DNA from: Topomyia yanbarensis
Lineage: Eukaryota; Arthropoda; Insecta; Diptera; Culicidae
NCBI RefSeq assembly: GCF_030247195.1
Contig: NC_080672.1
Span: 396,011,037 to 396,075,036, forward strand
Reading direction: 5' to 3'
DNA length: 64,000 nt
In this document: positions 34,336 to 51,900 of the stretch, piece after piece
Position numbering within the stretch: position 1 is the first letter of the stretch
Layout: every line of letters starts with the position of its first letter
Notes under the pieces: model-generated
The model's input: only the letters and a program-made list of their open reading frames with translations
What the model was told of the DNA's origin: nothing
Database searches by the model: none
Translations under genes and position numbers: made by a program

Positions 34336-36049
34336 GCAATATGTATTACGCCATTCAACTCAGCACTCAAATGTTACCAAAAATACTACTAACGTCACTT
34401 TCCATTATCTTGTTGAATTTTAAATACCCCAGGGTGGCTATGTTCATACAAAACGATCCTGACGTACTATCAACGTATTATCGATTTTTTTTGGGACAGC
34501 CTACTGTACAGGCTCTGATGGAGGGCGTCAAAGGCAAATGTCAAGCATTTTTCTCAAACTCACACTAAAACATAAACGTATGTAAGTTGATTTACCAATC
34601 TATCTCAAGTGTCGCAATAATTATTGACTCATCCTTTACGTTTCATCCGGGGATAAACTTTAATCGATTTATTGCTGTTGTAATGAAAAGTATAAAACTA
34701 AATCTCATCGGACGTGCTATTTTCTTTGTATCAATAACATCCTTATCGTCTACGCAAACAAACTGGTTTTAGCAGTGATTAAGAGCTCTACTATCTTTTT
34801 CGGATCGGAGTTATTTACAAAGAATCGTATAAATGGAACATGAATGCACCAATATTTGTTTTTTTGCATGACCCACATATTTTTACCTTCACATGGGGTT
34901 GGAAACAATATGAATGTTTTGAAATAGCCAAGGTCCAACAAAACGGCGCCTTAATTCCTCCGTTTTAACCTATGATTGCTAGAGCACTTTAATACAATTT
35001 GATAACGAATGGAAATACGTTTTTTTATTCATTTAAACTTTGGGCCTGTCAAGAAATAACTGTTAAATGAATAAAACTGTTTAATTTCCCGCACTTTAAA
35101 ATGTACAAAACACCAAAGTAGCTCTAACAAGCAAACGGTTAGGATATTTCGGCACATTTGTTTGGACCTAAATGCAAATTGGTTGAAGCTGCCGTGCGGA
35201 TCGTATAGTTGAGCCATGCTAATGAACCTATGCAAAAATAACATGAAAAGTTTTGATTAGTTTTTGAATTATAAATGTTAAAGTGGGAACACATGAAGCA
35301 ATACACAGTTAATAAGCATAACTAAAAAGGACATCGGTCTGCTGATAGCTAGCGTGTCGAATTTTTTTCTAGATCTTCTATTTCATAGCAAAAATCATTG
35401 GTTATGTTTATGAACTGTGTGCTTCGTGTGTTCCCCCTATTTGCACCCGTTCGATGTAAACGCTTTTTAATATTATTTCTAGTGAAATCTGATCTAAATA
35501 AAACATACACGTGAATCCTTTCACAATCCTGTTAGCATATGAAAGCACATGGTTAATCGTAACATATTCACCATCTAAACTTAACCGCCCCAGCCAAGCC
35601 AAAATATTGTTGATCGATGAAATGCGAGCTGTAGTTCTTTCGCTAAAATCAGCAATGAAAATTAAAATAAATATTAAATGTTCTATTGTTTTTTTTTTTG
35701 GAAATACCCCGAACAACCAATAAATCTCTGCCTCTTCTACCGCGATCGAACCAAATAAATTAAAAACATTAAAGCAATGTAAATATGTACGTATGAAGCG
35801 TGTGATTAGTTAGGTAATGTGTATGTCTCGGTCTCTAATGTCTCTAAGTGCCATTTAGCTTCTACGCGGGATTGAGTGGGAAAACGAGGTGTCAATCGCA
35901 CACACATATGATTTGCATAATCGTAATTCCTGCTCTCATCTCGCAGAGCTAAACGGAACTTGTGCTGGGCGCATTTTCCTCGAACCAAAGATAATGTGTT
36001 CTAATAGTGTGAGGCGTGTGTCGGTGTATTTGTTTTTCTTTTCGCGTGT

Positions 36050-36152
36050 CGGTGGTGGTGAAGGTGTTATTATTGTTTTTATTATTGTTGTTGTTATTGT
36101 TGTAGTTGTTTGTTGTGGCACAGTGTTCCGTGTGTGTTGTTGTTGTTGTTAG
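36050..36152. repeat. Low-complexity TTG/ATT tract
   Basis: Runs of ttgttgttattgttgtagtt and gttgttgttgttag. It lies about 50 bp inside the intron, just downstream (minus strand) of the S4-S5 exon, where the transcript would read as CAA/ACA-rich. Confidence 0.85.
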
Positions 36153-36172
36153 TTTGATCTGTTACTATTTCA

Positions 36173-40600
<4,428 letters not shown>

Positions 40601-40604
40601 GTAT

Positions 40605-41020
40605 TACTGACGACAAGTGTTTTATGATGGACTACCACGTCTACATGTCTGTCCACATAGTTGAGATCGAAGGTGTGGTCATCGATTCGAGTTGGCCAAA
40701 CGCGTGGTGAAGGGATTGGCCATTTTAAGGACCCCTTTCTTCACTGAGTGAAGATTTTGTATGTCAATCGTACAGGACGGGACAAAAATGTATGTCTCTT
40801 CAAACTCGTATCGGGTGACCTGCTTAGCTTAGACCTGCTAAGCATTAAAACGGAACATTCCTTCGCGGTACAAAGAGCCGGAAAGGCAAACGCTACTTCG
40901 ACATGGTTTGCACTAAATAGAAGCAAGTGCGCAGAGAGTCATGAGGATGATATTCCTTAAAAGGCGCTGCAATAACTTTTTACAGAAATACTAAAGAGAG
41001 CTTCCACGCTCACCACTATG
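40605..41020 (+). pseudogene. LINE ORF1 fragment
   Basis: gactaccacgtctacatgtc, gagatcgaaggtgtgg and tcatcgattcgagttgg match the ORF1 relic at 50040-50100 (YHVYMPTHKVEIDGVITDS). Numerous stops and frameshifts are present. It belongs with 18602-19450. Confidence 0.7.
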
Positions 41021-42600
41021 CTTATTATTTGCTCACACAATGTACACAAAGAGCAAAATATACCGATGAAAAAAACAGCAGCGCAAGAACAATGCGATGT
41101 GCAGATCATCCGTACAAAGAGAAACTTGAAAACGAAAAAGAGAAAGAGCTGTGCTCGAAGCGATGCAGAATTTCACACAAAAAAATACCGGTGACGAAAA
41201 TTCCGAGTGTTTTCTTACTCTATCGTAATGTTTCTCGTTCGCATGACTAGCGAGTGACGAAGGATGCACAAAAAGAACATGTGCAACCATATAAGAAAAA
41301 TAAAAGTACAGATTGCCTTCTCCTAGCTGCACCGCATTAACGTACACCCGCATGCTTCTCGTTCGACTAGTGAGTGGTGAACTTTTAATTTGACATATTT
41401 CTCTATGGGCATTTTCGGAAATGGCTTGACAGTAAATTCTACAGCAATTATTACACGTATTTTATGACAGTTTACTAGATTTTGTTCTATTTCAGTATGT
41501 AAGGCTTTTGCTGCAAATTCCTTCTCCTTCTTTCATATCTGTCATAAAAATATAAAATCCCAATCAGCTTGCTGGAAACCATATCAGTTTATATTTACAA
41601 CAATTTCAATAAATCGAGACCTTTCAGTACATCATAAACATCAAATGGATCGAATCCAAGAGGCTGACAAAATATGTTTTCAAAGCTGATGAAATTGGAG
41701 GTAGACAAAATTGGGTCATCATTGTATTGTATCACTACTTAGAATTTTGAATTTTGATAAACATACTTTCTACTATTTACTCGTCAAGTCCATTTTGAAA
41801 ATGTCCATCTTGTTTGCGTTATAGCGAATTTCGCCAAACCGGAGGTTCGAAGCCAAGTTAGATTTCAAAATGGCAACATAAATCGATCTATTAAAACAAC
41901 TCTTCAAGATTATTTTGTTAAGCCGAAAACTTGTACTGGAAAATGGCGTCAAACACCGATCTTTGTCATCTACTCGTCTATCCCATTCCGAGAACTGCAA
42001 TATTCTTGAGGTGCGGATAATAAGGAATCTTCAAGATCTGTCTTTTCTGTTTTTTTTTAATCTTCTATGTCGTTCACATTGAAAAGGATCAATATTTTAC
42101 AAATTTTACAATATTTTTGCAAAAACCATGTTAATTGTGAAATTCGCTCAAAAACAAAACTCTTCCACAAATCTTCCAAGTGTGCAATCAAAAATAAACT
42201 GGGGTACTTGAAAATCTAAATGGAAAAAATGCGTAAAAATCGCGTAAAACCCCGGGCGATAACTTTTACGCTTGCGAAAGCGTTGTAAGTATATATTATA
42301 TTTTTCCTGTGACACACTGTGCTAGAAACGAAGACCCAACAATTTATACGTTTGCTAAATATTTGTGAAAACCATTCAGTGAGGGTGACCATATCAAGCG
42401 AGTAAAATCTCAGGACAACGAGAGGAGAAGCCCCACTTATCTCTTGGTCAAACGGGCCTGGAAAAATTGTACCCAGAGCCCTTTTATGACTGTGTCTTTC
42501 GAGGGCATTCCATCACAGAACACTTGTTCGGATTTACACACACGTGATTCTTGATACTACACAATGAGCGAAAGTTGCAAGACGTTATTGGAGTAATCTG
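41021..42600. other. Noncoding stretch
   Basis: Contains a degenerate 'ccattttgaaaatgtccatc...tttcaaaatggc' segment (41790-41875) related to the AAGATGGCGG repeats at 50.5 kb. Otherwise nothing is supported. Confidence 0.5.
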
Positions 42601-42619
42601 TAATTCTAAATTGGGCGGA

Positions 42620-42840
42620 TGAGACGAAAACCTTTGAGATCATTAGTGAAGAACCGGCGAGAGGTCTTCAGCAAAAATAAACATCATTGAAGTAAAGCAG
42701 AAACATCAATGGTCCCTAGTAGCTTCCCGGGGCATACAAGTAAGTGTGGGTGGCTGGCAATCTATAGTGACAGCCGAAGCATATAATTCTCGAGCTGTGA
42801 GTTAGGATCGAAACACCTGCAGAAACTACTGTTGATTCGA
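42620..42840 (-). pseudogene. LINE reverse transcriptase fragment, minus strand
   Basis: On the minus strand, gtgtttcgatcctaactcac, attgccagccacccacac, cgggaagctactagggacca and tttctgctttacttcaatga give remnants of the RT box (G-LLGT-x-F-LLYFND). It is the inverse partner of 44350-44560. The frame is broken. Confidence 0.65.
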
Positions 42841-42954
42841 AATTTCTCCATTTTAGTGATTGTGTGATCGCGGTTTGCCTTATAAAAAGCGGTAGATAGA
42901 TTGGTGTGAATAGTATCAGTTTGAGCGCGACATTCTATACTCCCTGTTCTGCAG

Positions 42955-44146
42955 GATGGGGTGCGTTAGGCATAAATACGTTAGGCATAAATACGTTAGG
43001 TATAAGTACGTTAGACTTAATGGACGATTGGCATAATATACATTGGGCATAATGGACGATTGGCATAATGAACGATTGGCATTGGTACGTTAGGCATGAT
43101 TGACAGAAATATAGCAGTTATCCCAAGTTTTTTTTATTGTAGCGATTTCATCCATACGTTCATTTTATCGGGCTAGAAAAAAACTACGCTTTTCTGTATA
43201 CATACCTTCGTATAACTTTAACGAGAGACTGTAAAATGAAAAGTACCAAGCGACATATTTATTCCTTAGAAGTGTAGAATTTTTTCTATTTTTTCCGTGG
43301 ATGAGCTTAATGCTTTCTTCTTCATTGAAGTGAATAGTTTTGATTCAAGCACATTTCAAGCCTATTGGATGAATTACCAATACAATTGTTGTTTCGAAAT
43401 ATTGGAAAATATAGCATAATAATAAACAAACAGCAAGTTTTGGAACTTATAGAAACTTGCAGTGTTAGGACAACATCAATAATTAGGTACGGATGTAGCG
43501 TTTGTGCCGATACTTTTTTTTGGTTTCGGTAACTCGTTAGAGTACACGAAAAACTTCCTCTTATCAGTTTCTGTAGTTGCATTATTCTTTCTTTCATGAG
43601 CTGTTCTTCAAGACATATATTTTCTACATGGACAATTGAACTGATCTAAGTTAATGTGCCTTATTTATACCTTAATACAAATGAGCTTGATTTTTTTGTT
43701 TTGTTTTATTTGGAGCAGGGAAAAGCCTCCTGGAGCTAGGGCTCATTCAAACCATCTCTCCAGCAGGCATAAAACCTCCTCATCGTTTTTATCAACCGTT
43801 TAAATAAGAGTTTTGCTACTATTACAGTTATGTGCAATTTATCGGTTGTTTGTAGAGGAATTAACGCAAGCTAAGTTTCCGCATGCCAAGCATTCGGTCT
43901 GCTTCTTTTATTTCAGCAAAGATTTCTTCAAGTTTATACAGCAGAATAAAATGTTGATCGAGTTTGATCAGCTTCCAGACTAATTCTACAGTATCAAAAA
44001 CGTTCAAACATTCACCGCCAACATCACCGCCAAAAATAAGTTCCGATAAGTGATACGTCCATTATGCCTATTCTCTTTAGGCCTAACTTCCATTATGCCT
44101 AACGTACGTATGCCAAACATCCGTATGCCTAATGGGTACACTATGC
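42955..44146. repeat. Cluster of 'TTAGGCATAA' units at both ends of a 1.2-kb segment
   Basis: The left end has tandem cgttaggcataaata units, then variants tggacgattggcataa, atgaacgattggcatt and gtacgttaggcatgat (42965-43100). The right end (44055-44140) carries the same units inverted: gtccattatgcctatt, ttccattatgcctaacgtac, gtatgcctaatggg. The middle is AT-rich and noncoding. This looks like a foldback element with short repetitive ends. Confidence 0.75.
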
Positions 44147-44349
44147 AGGTCGTTAAATATTTAAATTGTTAAATATTGTCGACGATCAATTACTGCTTGC
44201 ATTGAGTCTGAATTAGTTCCATACTGACTCATTCAAGACTGAGCTCAATGAAATTATTCCACAATAGTCATTGATTGCTCGCTTATTTTCCTTTTTAAGG
44301 TCAGGGAACATGTTTGCGGATTACCAGCATTATGTTAAACTGCCACTGG

Positions 44350-44560
44350 CAAGCTAGTTTGTGCAGGTGTTTCGATCCTGGCTCGCATATCGAGAATTAA
44401 GTCTCTCAGTTGTTGGAGATTTCCAGCCACTCGCACTTACTTCTTCGTCAGAAAAAAACCAGGGAAGCTGCTTGGGACCGTTGATCTTTCTGTTTTACTT
44501 CAATGAAGTGTATTTGGTGCAGAAGTGTTATATGAGATGCTTGAAATATGTAAAGAAGCG
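44350..44560 (+). pseudogene. LINE reverse transcriptase fragment, plus strand
   Basis: Translates as SWLAYRELSLSVVGDFQPLA, LTSSSEKNQGSCLG, then PLIFLFYFNEV. This is the RT box 'S.L.NR..V.VGD..S......GVPQGS.LGPLLF.LFINDV' of Jockey/R1-type LINEs with the first Gly-Val-Pro damaged. An open frame continues to 44645 but without RT similarity. Confidence 0.75.
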
Positions 44561-45419
44561 GAGGCACCAAAATATCGATGTGCCGTTTTTGAAAAACCGA
44601 AAGAAATCCGTCGGGCCTCAAATTAAAAGACGATTTAAGATTTAAGCCGATAATTATCGTTTGACATCAATAGCGCCCAGAGTTTAGAACCGGTTCTATT
44701 TATATTTTCAATTTTCTCTGCTTTTTAACTTTTTAACCTTCCGGTAGTCGCGCAGTGCACAACGTTATGGATTACTGGTTATTACCTGATTAACAGTAAA
44801 TAACCGCTAGATTCTGACGATAAGTTGAAAAATGAGACCACAGATTACAGACGTTCATTTATTCAATTTTTTTTTTTCAATTTTTATCACTCATAAACCA
44901 CATTTTCGGATTAAAAATAGTTGCTTTTACAAATTTGCATCACCAACTTAAAGGGTCTAGAGTATTCTTTCGAAATCGAGCTAAGGAAATCACCGTATTT
45001 TTTTCAAAAAACTCTCCTTCAATCCGTCACGTTTCACTGCATCACAGTAATAAGAAGAGTTGCCAGACTCCTGAAACGTAGATTTCATTTCACTTCTCAC
45101 TTCATATTTCTGTGTTATGAACGAAACAAAAAGGTGGGCACCGCCTTATAAAGGTTTAAAAAGAGAAATAACAAGGCACTGTTAAAAATTATAAAAACAC
45201 ATTTGATGGAACATTTGAATGTATTTGGCTTAGTTTCTCGTATTCTGTTTTGGAGCCAGTTAACGTTGCGGTTATGATTGCGGTCTGTTGTAACTGGGAC
45301 CGGGACCAGAATAAATAGATAGAAGACTCAATAAAGAAATAGCCCTGGAGGAGAAAAGCCAGGCCAATCAAGCGTTTTTTCTCGACATCCTGGGAAACCA
45401 GGACGTGTGGCCACCCTAA

Positions 45420-45723
45420 TTAACCCTATAACGGTTTCGTGACTTTTCTATACGTAAACGGTTTTGGAGGGTACATTCATAACCCAGAACTAAAATCGCT
45501 CTAACATGCCTAATTTGTGGGGTATATGTGTACCCCAGACTATTGTTAAGCGTTAAGTTGGTCAAGTGAAACAAATAAGTTGCGCCTGCTTTAATGCAAT
45601 TTTTATAATCAAACTGATTTATAATAAAAATTACTCGCGAGTAAAATAAACCGTAACGGAATAACAGAAATTGCAAATAGCTCTGGGGTACAAATGTACC
45701 CCACAAAATCATTATAGGGTTAA
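45420..45723. mobile_element. TTAA-flanked MITE (CCCTATAACGG type)
   Basis: Begins TTAACCCTATAACGG and ends CATTATAGGGTTAA. Facing subterminal modules GTGGGGTATATGTGTACCCC and GGGGTACAAATGTACCCCAC relate it to 7179-8117. 304 bp, noncoding. Confidence 0.85.
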
Positions 45724-48700
45724 GTAGTAATACAAGAGTTTGTGCTGTCAAAGTCCGGCTAAGACCGTGTGATTCATTTTGCCAAACGCCAGAGTCCTCC
45801 AAATATGACGATGAATGAAGATTTAGTGAACGGTAAGGATTTCTTTGTTCGTCTCCTGTAACCTAAGCTATTTCAATATTTGTGAATTATAATTAAACAA
45901 CAGTATGCTCTGATTGCGAACCGATTACCGACAATAATAAATCCCGTTGCGAGTATATATTGGCTGAATTTTGAGAATTATTCATTATACGATAAACAGA
46001 AACATCCAGCTTTGGGATATTTATTCAGTAGAACCCAACGATCATTCCACCCCTGATGTTTGCTGTCAAAGTCAAAGCAGACCACCCCCAGACTAGTTTT
46101 CGATGCAAGCTGTGTGTAAATAAGGCAGAAGTATTTTTATTTTCATTACCATCCAGAAACCGTCATTAAATCTTACGCAAAAATCACGCTGCAATCCTAG
46201 AATAAAATTTGTAATATTATCATCATTCATTTAACCGGTTTGAGCTGCTTCGTTTACCGTTAGCGAAGGCAACAATACAAATGGGATTCACTAAACAAAC
46301 ACAAAACTCAAATCAAGGTACACCTCTAAGAAGAAGAAGAAAAAACAATACAAAATAACAAAGCTCCTAACAGTGATGTACCAACCAGGGGGTGGATGAT
46401 GGTGAAATGGGCGTTTTTGTGTCGATTTAATGAAAAAGTTTGAGCGCAACTCTGCTTCGCGTGGAACCGGAGTTGTTTCAACCGGGGAGGCGAGGTGCGA
46501 GAGTTTGAGTGTGCGTGTGTTCATGGCGGTGTGAGAGTGCGATCGATCGCGTGATATCGGATTTGCCTTGGTCAGTTAATAGATTTTTGGTGTTTTCAGT
46601 TGACCGTTTTTCAGATCTCTTTCGTACTTTTTATAGCGCGACACATTCGGAGTTGCCTTTACGTTGCCCTTTGTGTTGGAGAACTAAACGAAACTATAAG
46701 ACGACGAGCAAAAGTAAAAAAACGTGTGAAAAACGGAAGCCGTAACGAAACAAAATGTTTTTTTTTCTGGCGAATGAGCGATATAATTTTCCATGTGGTT
46801 TTTGTTCAGTTCGCAAACTATACAATAAAACTATTCAGCGTTTTGAGGTAAAATAATCAAATGATCTGCTCTTCGGTTTTAGGCAGAGTAGGTCATACTT
46901 CGAAGTTAGTAAAGATATTAAAAAGTTTTGTTGAAAAGTATAGCATATATAGCGTCTTTGGAAGCGAAAAAAGACAAAACTTCTATTTGCTTTAAATTTG
47001 AAGCAAGAGTTACTAGCAGTTGAGACTCAGAAAGAGCATGGGAAAAGCGTATCAAAATTGACCGTGGGCCAAAATATACCAACTAAGGGATATGATTAAA
47101 CAAAACTGCGCTCAAACTGAACAAAAATCGAAAGAAAGATTAAAAAATGGAGGTGTGAGTGTGTTCGCTTCAATCTATTAGTGTACAAATGTGTATGGGA
47201 AATAAAATCTCGTGAAAATTAAAAAAACGAAAATCCATTCGAAGACCTAGCATGTTGAGGGGCGGGCATCGATAGGAAAGTAAATAAACTAGCAACACTG
47301 CTAGGTTACTGTTTACAACTGTGACTCACGAAAGCATATCAAAAAAGGGCTATCTGTGCAATACAACCTAGCGTGCAGTTCAACGCCATCATCAATATTA
47401 AATCGATTTGTGACTCGATTCTTTTGGATTACCATTGCACGCGATAACATTTTATGGACGGTCGGTTTGGGGGCGCCAATAAACAGGAGTAAATTTGTTT
47501 TTGGACGTATGAGTGTTTTTATTTACAAATGGACGACACAACGCGCGCCACAAAACAAACGGGGGAGAACTGAAATATTTGGCCTATGGGCGTTACTGTC
47601 GGTGTGATTGAGGTGGTATATATATATATATACAAACTCTGTAGGATAAGCTTTAAAAAGCAGAAGCAACAACTGCAACCTAGTGATACCCAAACAATGT
47701 CGGAGGAGGTAACAAAGCTTAAACAAAATTGGTTACTTTCCAACTTTAAAATTAGAACATAATGTTGTTACACCCATCCCTTGCGGCAGTCAACCATTCA
47801 AGATACTGTACCTCAGAGTGGTTTCATCAAATTTCTAGTTCTTTAGTCAGCGCAAAACAATCAAAACTTAAAGCAAAAGGGATATCCGGAAAACACTTTA
47901 ACATATTTAATTTGAATGGATGCTTGAACAGAACAGAAAACAGAACGAACGTTTGCCAAAAGATAAACGGGTTGGGGGGTTTTTCGCTGATTAACGTTTT
48001 CCTCGGAACGGTTGTAGGTACTGTTCTCAATGTTTGGATAGTTTTTTTATAGTTACAAATTGACGGCTTAAGTGGTAAGTTTGAATATATGGGATAATAC
48101 CTCATCTTTGTCCAAGCCAAGCTGTAAAATATATAGAAACTGGCGTCATTTAGTAGACTTAAGATAGGGAAAAGTTGATTTTTTGTTGGTGTAAAAGCAA
48201 AACGAGTATAGTATAATAACGAAACAATAGTAGAACAGTAGGTTGTGGGTTGCTTTGATAAAGGCGTTTCTCGAGAAAAACTAAATTAGAACAACGGCAG
48301 GGTTCGTGAGGGGAAAGGCTTCATTAGTCTTTTTTTCTGGCTTATAAAGTTTTGCCTGTCTTCTTAAAACGGAACTCGGAAAATTCATGGTAGCTGGATA
48401 CGATATAGGCTAGAAGCGGGAAAAGGAAGATAGTACTAGAGAAAGTTGGGTAATAAGTTGTTGAAGGTGACGCTTACAAAAGTTGGAACTTTTGTTTTCG
48501 AAAGCAAACGATGCAAATTTCAAGTTTCAAGCGGTTGGAAATAATCCAGTTGTCAGTTTAGTTTATGGAGAACTAAATTGATTCCGCCTTTTCGTCGATT
48601 CGTTTAAGAAGATTGGTTTGCTGTACATTAAAAAGCGGTGTTTGCAATGAAACATGTTTAAAATGGCATTCAACTAATTGAAAAGAAACAGGAAGGTAAC

Positions 48701-49990
48701 TGATTGTGATTATTCTACCGAATTTAAAATGCCGTTACTATTAAACCTACTGACCCCAACGAGATTTGGAAAATTTATTTACAATGACCTTGGTGAGTGT
48801 TCACGAAAGAAAACAGTTATTCTACCCAATAAGAAATTCGACAAGGTAAAAACAAGAATTGTCAATTTTTGTGGAGTGTTCCGAGTCACACTGTAACTCA
48901 TTTAAAACGATATTCACACATTTTACTACCAATTATCTAACAGATGAACTGATTTCAAGCGAATTTCAATAACGGAAAAGAACGAACCAAAACAAAGGTT
49001 GACGATAGACGAAGAAAGAAACACCAAGTTTATGGTTAAGGTCCATTGAAAACAAGCATTAATTATAAGTCTCAATACAAACACTTAGAACTGGCTCGAT
49101 TCCCAATGCTACAATTCGAGCTCAAACAAATCGAGAACTCCGATGACACCAACAATTGTGAACAATACGTGACGCAAGAAACAAGAAAAATGAATGCAAC
49201 GAATGTAAAAAAATGCGGATATTGGCGCCAGTTCGATAGTGGAGTAAAGAAGGGAACATCGTTGAAATCATTGTCTTATTTTGATTGCTTGAAGAAGGTT
49301 GGCCAGGGCTCAGAAAACTTGGTAAAATCCTTTTTACGTTTTTGCAATGCAAACTGTAGTTTGAAAAAAATGCGACTGTTCAACATTGTTGCCATTTACC
49401 TTATGATAAAGGGAAGTTAAGAATAATTCGATGAAAAAAAAATAGTAGCGATAGAGAAAGTGCTAGCATGTTCTCTCAATTTTCATATAACAATGCCACA
49501 AATGAACAATATTTTGACAAAACTTTATTGCAAAATACTGCAAATCGAACAAATGACAGTATTTCTTCGTAGGCGCCTCGTTGAAAACTTGTTTTGCGGT
49601 GTACATCACAAATCAAAATTAATTGGACCAGTCGTTTTGAAATTCTGCACAGATTGTCTTTCTATCATTCCTTTAGTTTTCATTTTTTTAATTTTTCGTA
49701 GTGCTTTGAAGCCAAAAAAATCGATTAAAATATTTTTGTAAAAATAATGTCAATAAAATTTTGAGCAAAGCTCCCGTTGTTACATGGGCAATTATGTAAA
49801 GAAGAACTGTGCAAAGTTTCAGAACGCTTGGCCTAGGAGATTTTGAATTAAGGGGTACACTGAAATTTTTCCTGAAGTTTCAATGGCACTCACTTAATTT
49901 TCAATATTTTGCAATGAAAATTGAGGGAAATGTTGTTTAAATTTTGAATTATAATATAATAATTTAAATTTAAAATCATAAACAGTGAAC
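45724..49990. other. Low-repeat noncoding stretch
   Basis: The longest part of the window without recognised mobile elements. It is richer in purine and CA/GA tracts on the plus strand and includes a (TA)n run at 47620. It may contain untranslated exons or regulatory DNA of the channel gene, but no exon is supported. Confidence 0.4.
46400..46745 (-). promoter_or_regulatory. GC-richer patch, possible alternative 5' exon or promoter
   Basis: In an otherwise AT-rich region this patch holds gatcgatcgcg, agagtttgagtgtgcgtgtg and ggttgaaacaactccggttc (minus). A minus-strand frame opening MNTRTLKLSHLASPVETTPV runs to HHHPPPGWY before stopping. No donor site or known motif confirms an exon. The strand is chosen only because the channel gene is on the minus strand. 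Confidence 0.25.
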
Positions 49991-50029
49991 TTGGTCGGAC
50001 CATATCTGATCTTTCTTCTTTCTTCTTAT

Positions 50030-50440
50030 AAAGGACTACCACGTCTACATGCCCACTCACAAAGTTGAGATCGACGGTGTGATCACCGATTCACGTTTAT
50101 CGTGTGAGGATCTACTGACTCACGGGGTAGGCTGTTTCAAGGACCTTCTGCTTAAGTGAGCAAAGATTTTGAGTGGTAACCGCGCTGGATGACGCTAAAT
50201 TGATTACTTTTGCGTTGAGAATACGGAAAAAGTATGCCTATTGTGGGGAGAGTCCCCATGATCTATAGCCATGTCCCGCGTACAAATAGTGCTTCAGGAA
50301 TCTGAAGCCGTCCCCTACAAGATGCGTTAAGCACTCTTTTGCAGAAATGCTAGAAAGAGCTACGCCGCTCACCCCGACAAATCATTACGCTCTCTTGACT
50401 CCGAATGAGTGTGACTGTGACGATTTTATCTTGCTCCCTA
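50030..50440 (+). pseudogene. LINE ORF1 fragment
   Basis: Reads YHVYMPTHKVEIDGVITDSR, LSCEDLLTHGVGCFKD, and near the end LFAEMLERATPLTPTNHYAL in another frame. It has stops at the expected Lys-rich linker and a damaged cysteine region. It matches the relics at 18602-19450 and 40605-41020. Confidence 0.75.
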
Positions 50441-50539
50441 AACTTATTCAATTATGCTTTCAATTGACCTAATGAACACCAGTCAAATAAGATTCTGGTA
50501 AACAGTCAAACTCGTTCAAAGTTGAAGGTAATAGGTAAC

Positions 50540-51140
50540 ATAAATCGATGATTAAACTCATTTCAAAATCAAAGATGAGGAATTGGAATGGGCTGGTCAG
50601 TAAGTAACGGAAATCGACAATTATGGCCATTTTGAAATTCAAGATGGCGACTTTCGCTTACCACAAAACAGTGAAAACCACTATCAATATGAGTGTTATT
50701 TGGCTGGTCAGCAGGTGATGGAATCCGATGATTGAGGTTATTTTGAAATCCATGATGGCATCTTCCGGTTACCACAAAACAGTGAAAACCACCATAAATA
50801 CGGGTGTCATTTGAAAGATGGTGTTCAGGAAGTCATTTTGAAATCCAAGATGGCGGCTTCCGGTTATTGAAAAAAGGACATATATCAACATGAGTATCAT
50901 TGACGGTGAGTAGTCAGCAAATGCTGTATTTTGAGCAATGTGATTTGGAAATCTAAGATGGTGGTTTTCGACCACCACAAAAATGTACACACCATCATAA
51001 ATTTGGGTGTCACTTGTAAGGGACGGGTAAGTTGATGATGAATACTGATAATTAAGGCCATTTAGAAGTCTTAGATGGCGACTTTTGCTTATTGAGAATC
51101 ATTAAAAATGAGCATCAATATGGGTATGATTATTACCAAC
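50540..51140 (+). repeat. Degenerate tandem repeat, about 110-130 bp units
   Basis: About five imperfect units of the form 'attttgaaatccaagatggc', 'ggcttccggttaccacaaaa', 'cagtgaaaaccaccat', 'gatggaaatcgatgatt' (anchors near 50640, 50745, 50840, 50950 and 51070). A partial inverted array lies at 51480-51745. Confidence 0.75.
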
Positions 51141-51479
51141 AAATGTCATATGAGTAGTAAAATAACGTGATATGACGAAATCCAACGGAATGTAAAATTT
51201 AATATAAAGGTAGAACTATATAATTTGTGATGCTCGTATATGTCAGGTTCAGGACGCGTAATTTTACACGAGCTTTTCTAGGTGTATATAAATAAAAGCT
51301 TTGGTAAAATTTCAGGATGCAAGCCTCGAGAAATATTGGCAAACTATTACATTTACAGACATATTTCTACCGAAAACCTTCTCCTTAACTTCCTTTTAAA
51401 TGATAATGTGAGTTTCTACAGTATGATAATTAAAAGTTGTTATTTTAGATTTTCAAATAATAAATTTCCTTGACAGCCG

Positions 51480-51745
51480 TTTTCAAAAAGTGCGCTGATC
51501 ATCAATTTCCATCACCTCACTTTCATACCGCCTTTCATATGGCATCCGTATTGATGTTAGTTGTTACTGATTTGTAGTAACCTGAAGCCGCCATCTTGGT
51601 TTTTAAAACGGTTGCAATTATCAATTTTCATCACGTCAATTTTGTTCATCAATTTTTCTTATGATTCCCATATTGATAATGGTTTCCACTATTTTATAGC
51701 TTTCAGAAGCCATCTTGATTTTCAAAATGACGCCAATCACCAATA
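51480..51745 (-). repeat. Inverted units of the 50.5-kb tandem repeat
   Basis: Two minus-strand units marked by gaagccgccatcttggtttt (51585) and gaagccatcttgattttcaa (51708). Together with 50540-51140 they form a loose inverted arrangement. Confidence 0.65.
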
Positions 51746-51900
51746 CACTCTAAAAAATTTAAACCTTACGATAAACTGCGTTAAGATTATCACTACCCTG
51801 TGTGTATTTATTGTCTTGGCCATAGTTGTTTTCATGTTAGTGAGTGTTCATTCATATTCATTTGAATGTGGATCATTGTAATGGATTCTTCCATAAGCTC

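Noticed and set aside
35408..35716. 102-codon minus-strand frame upstream of the large intron's 5' end
   Set aside because: No similarity recognised; it is intronic and AT-rich, with chance open frames on both strands.
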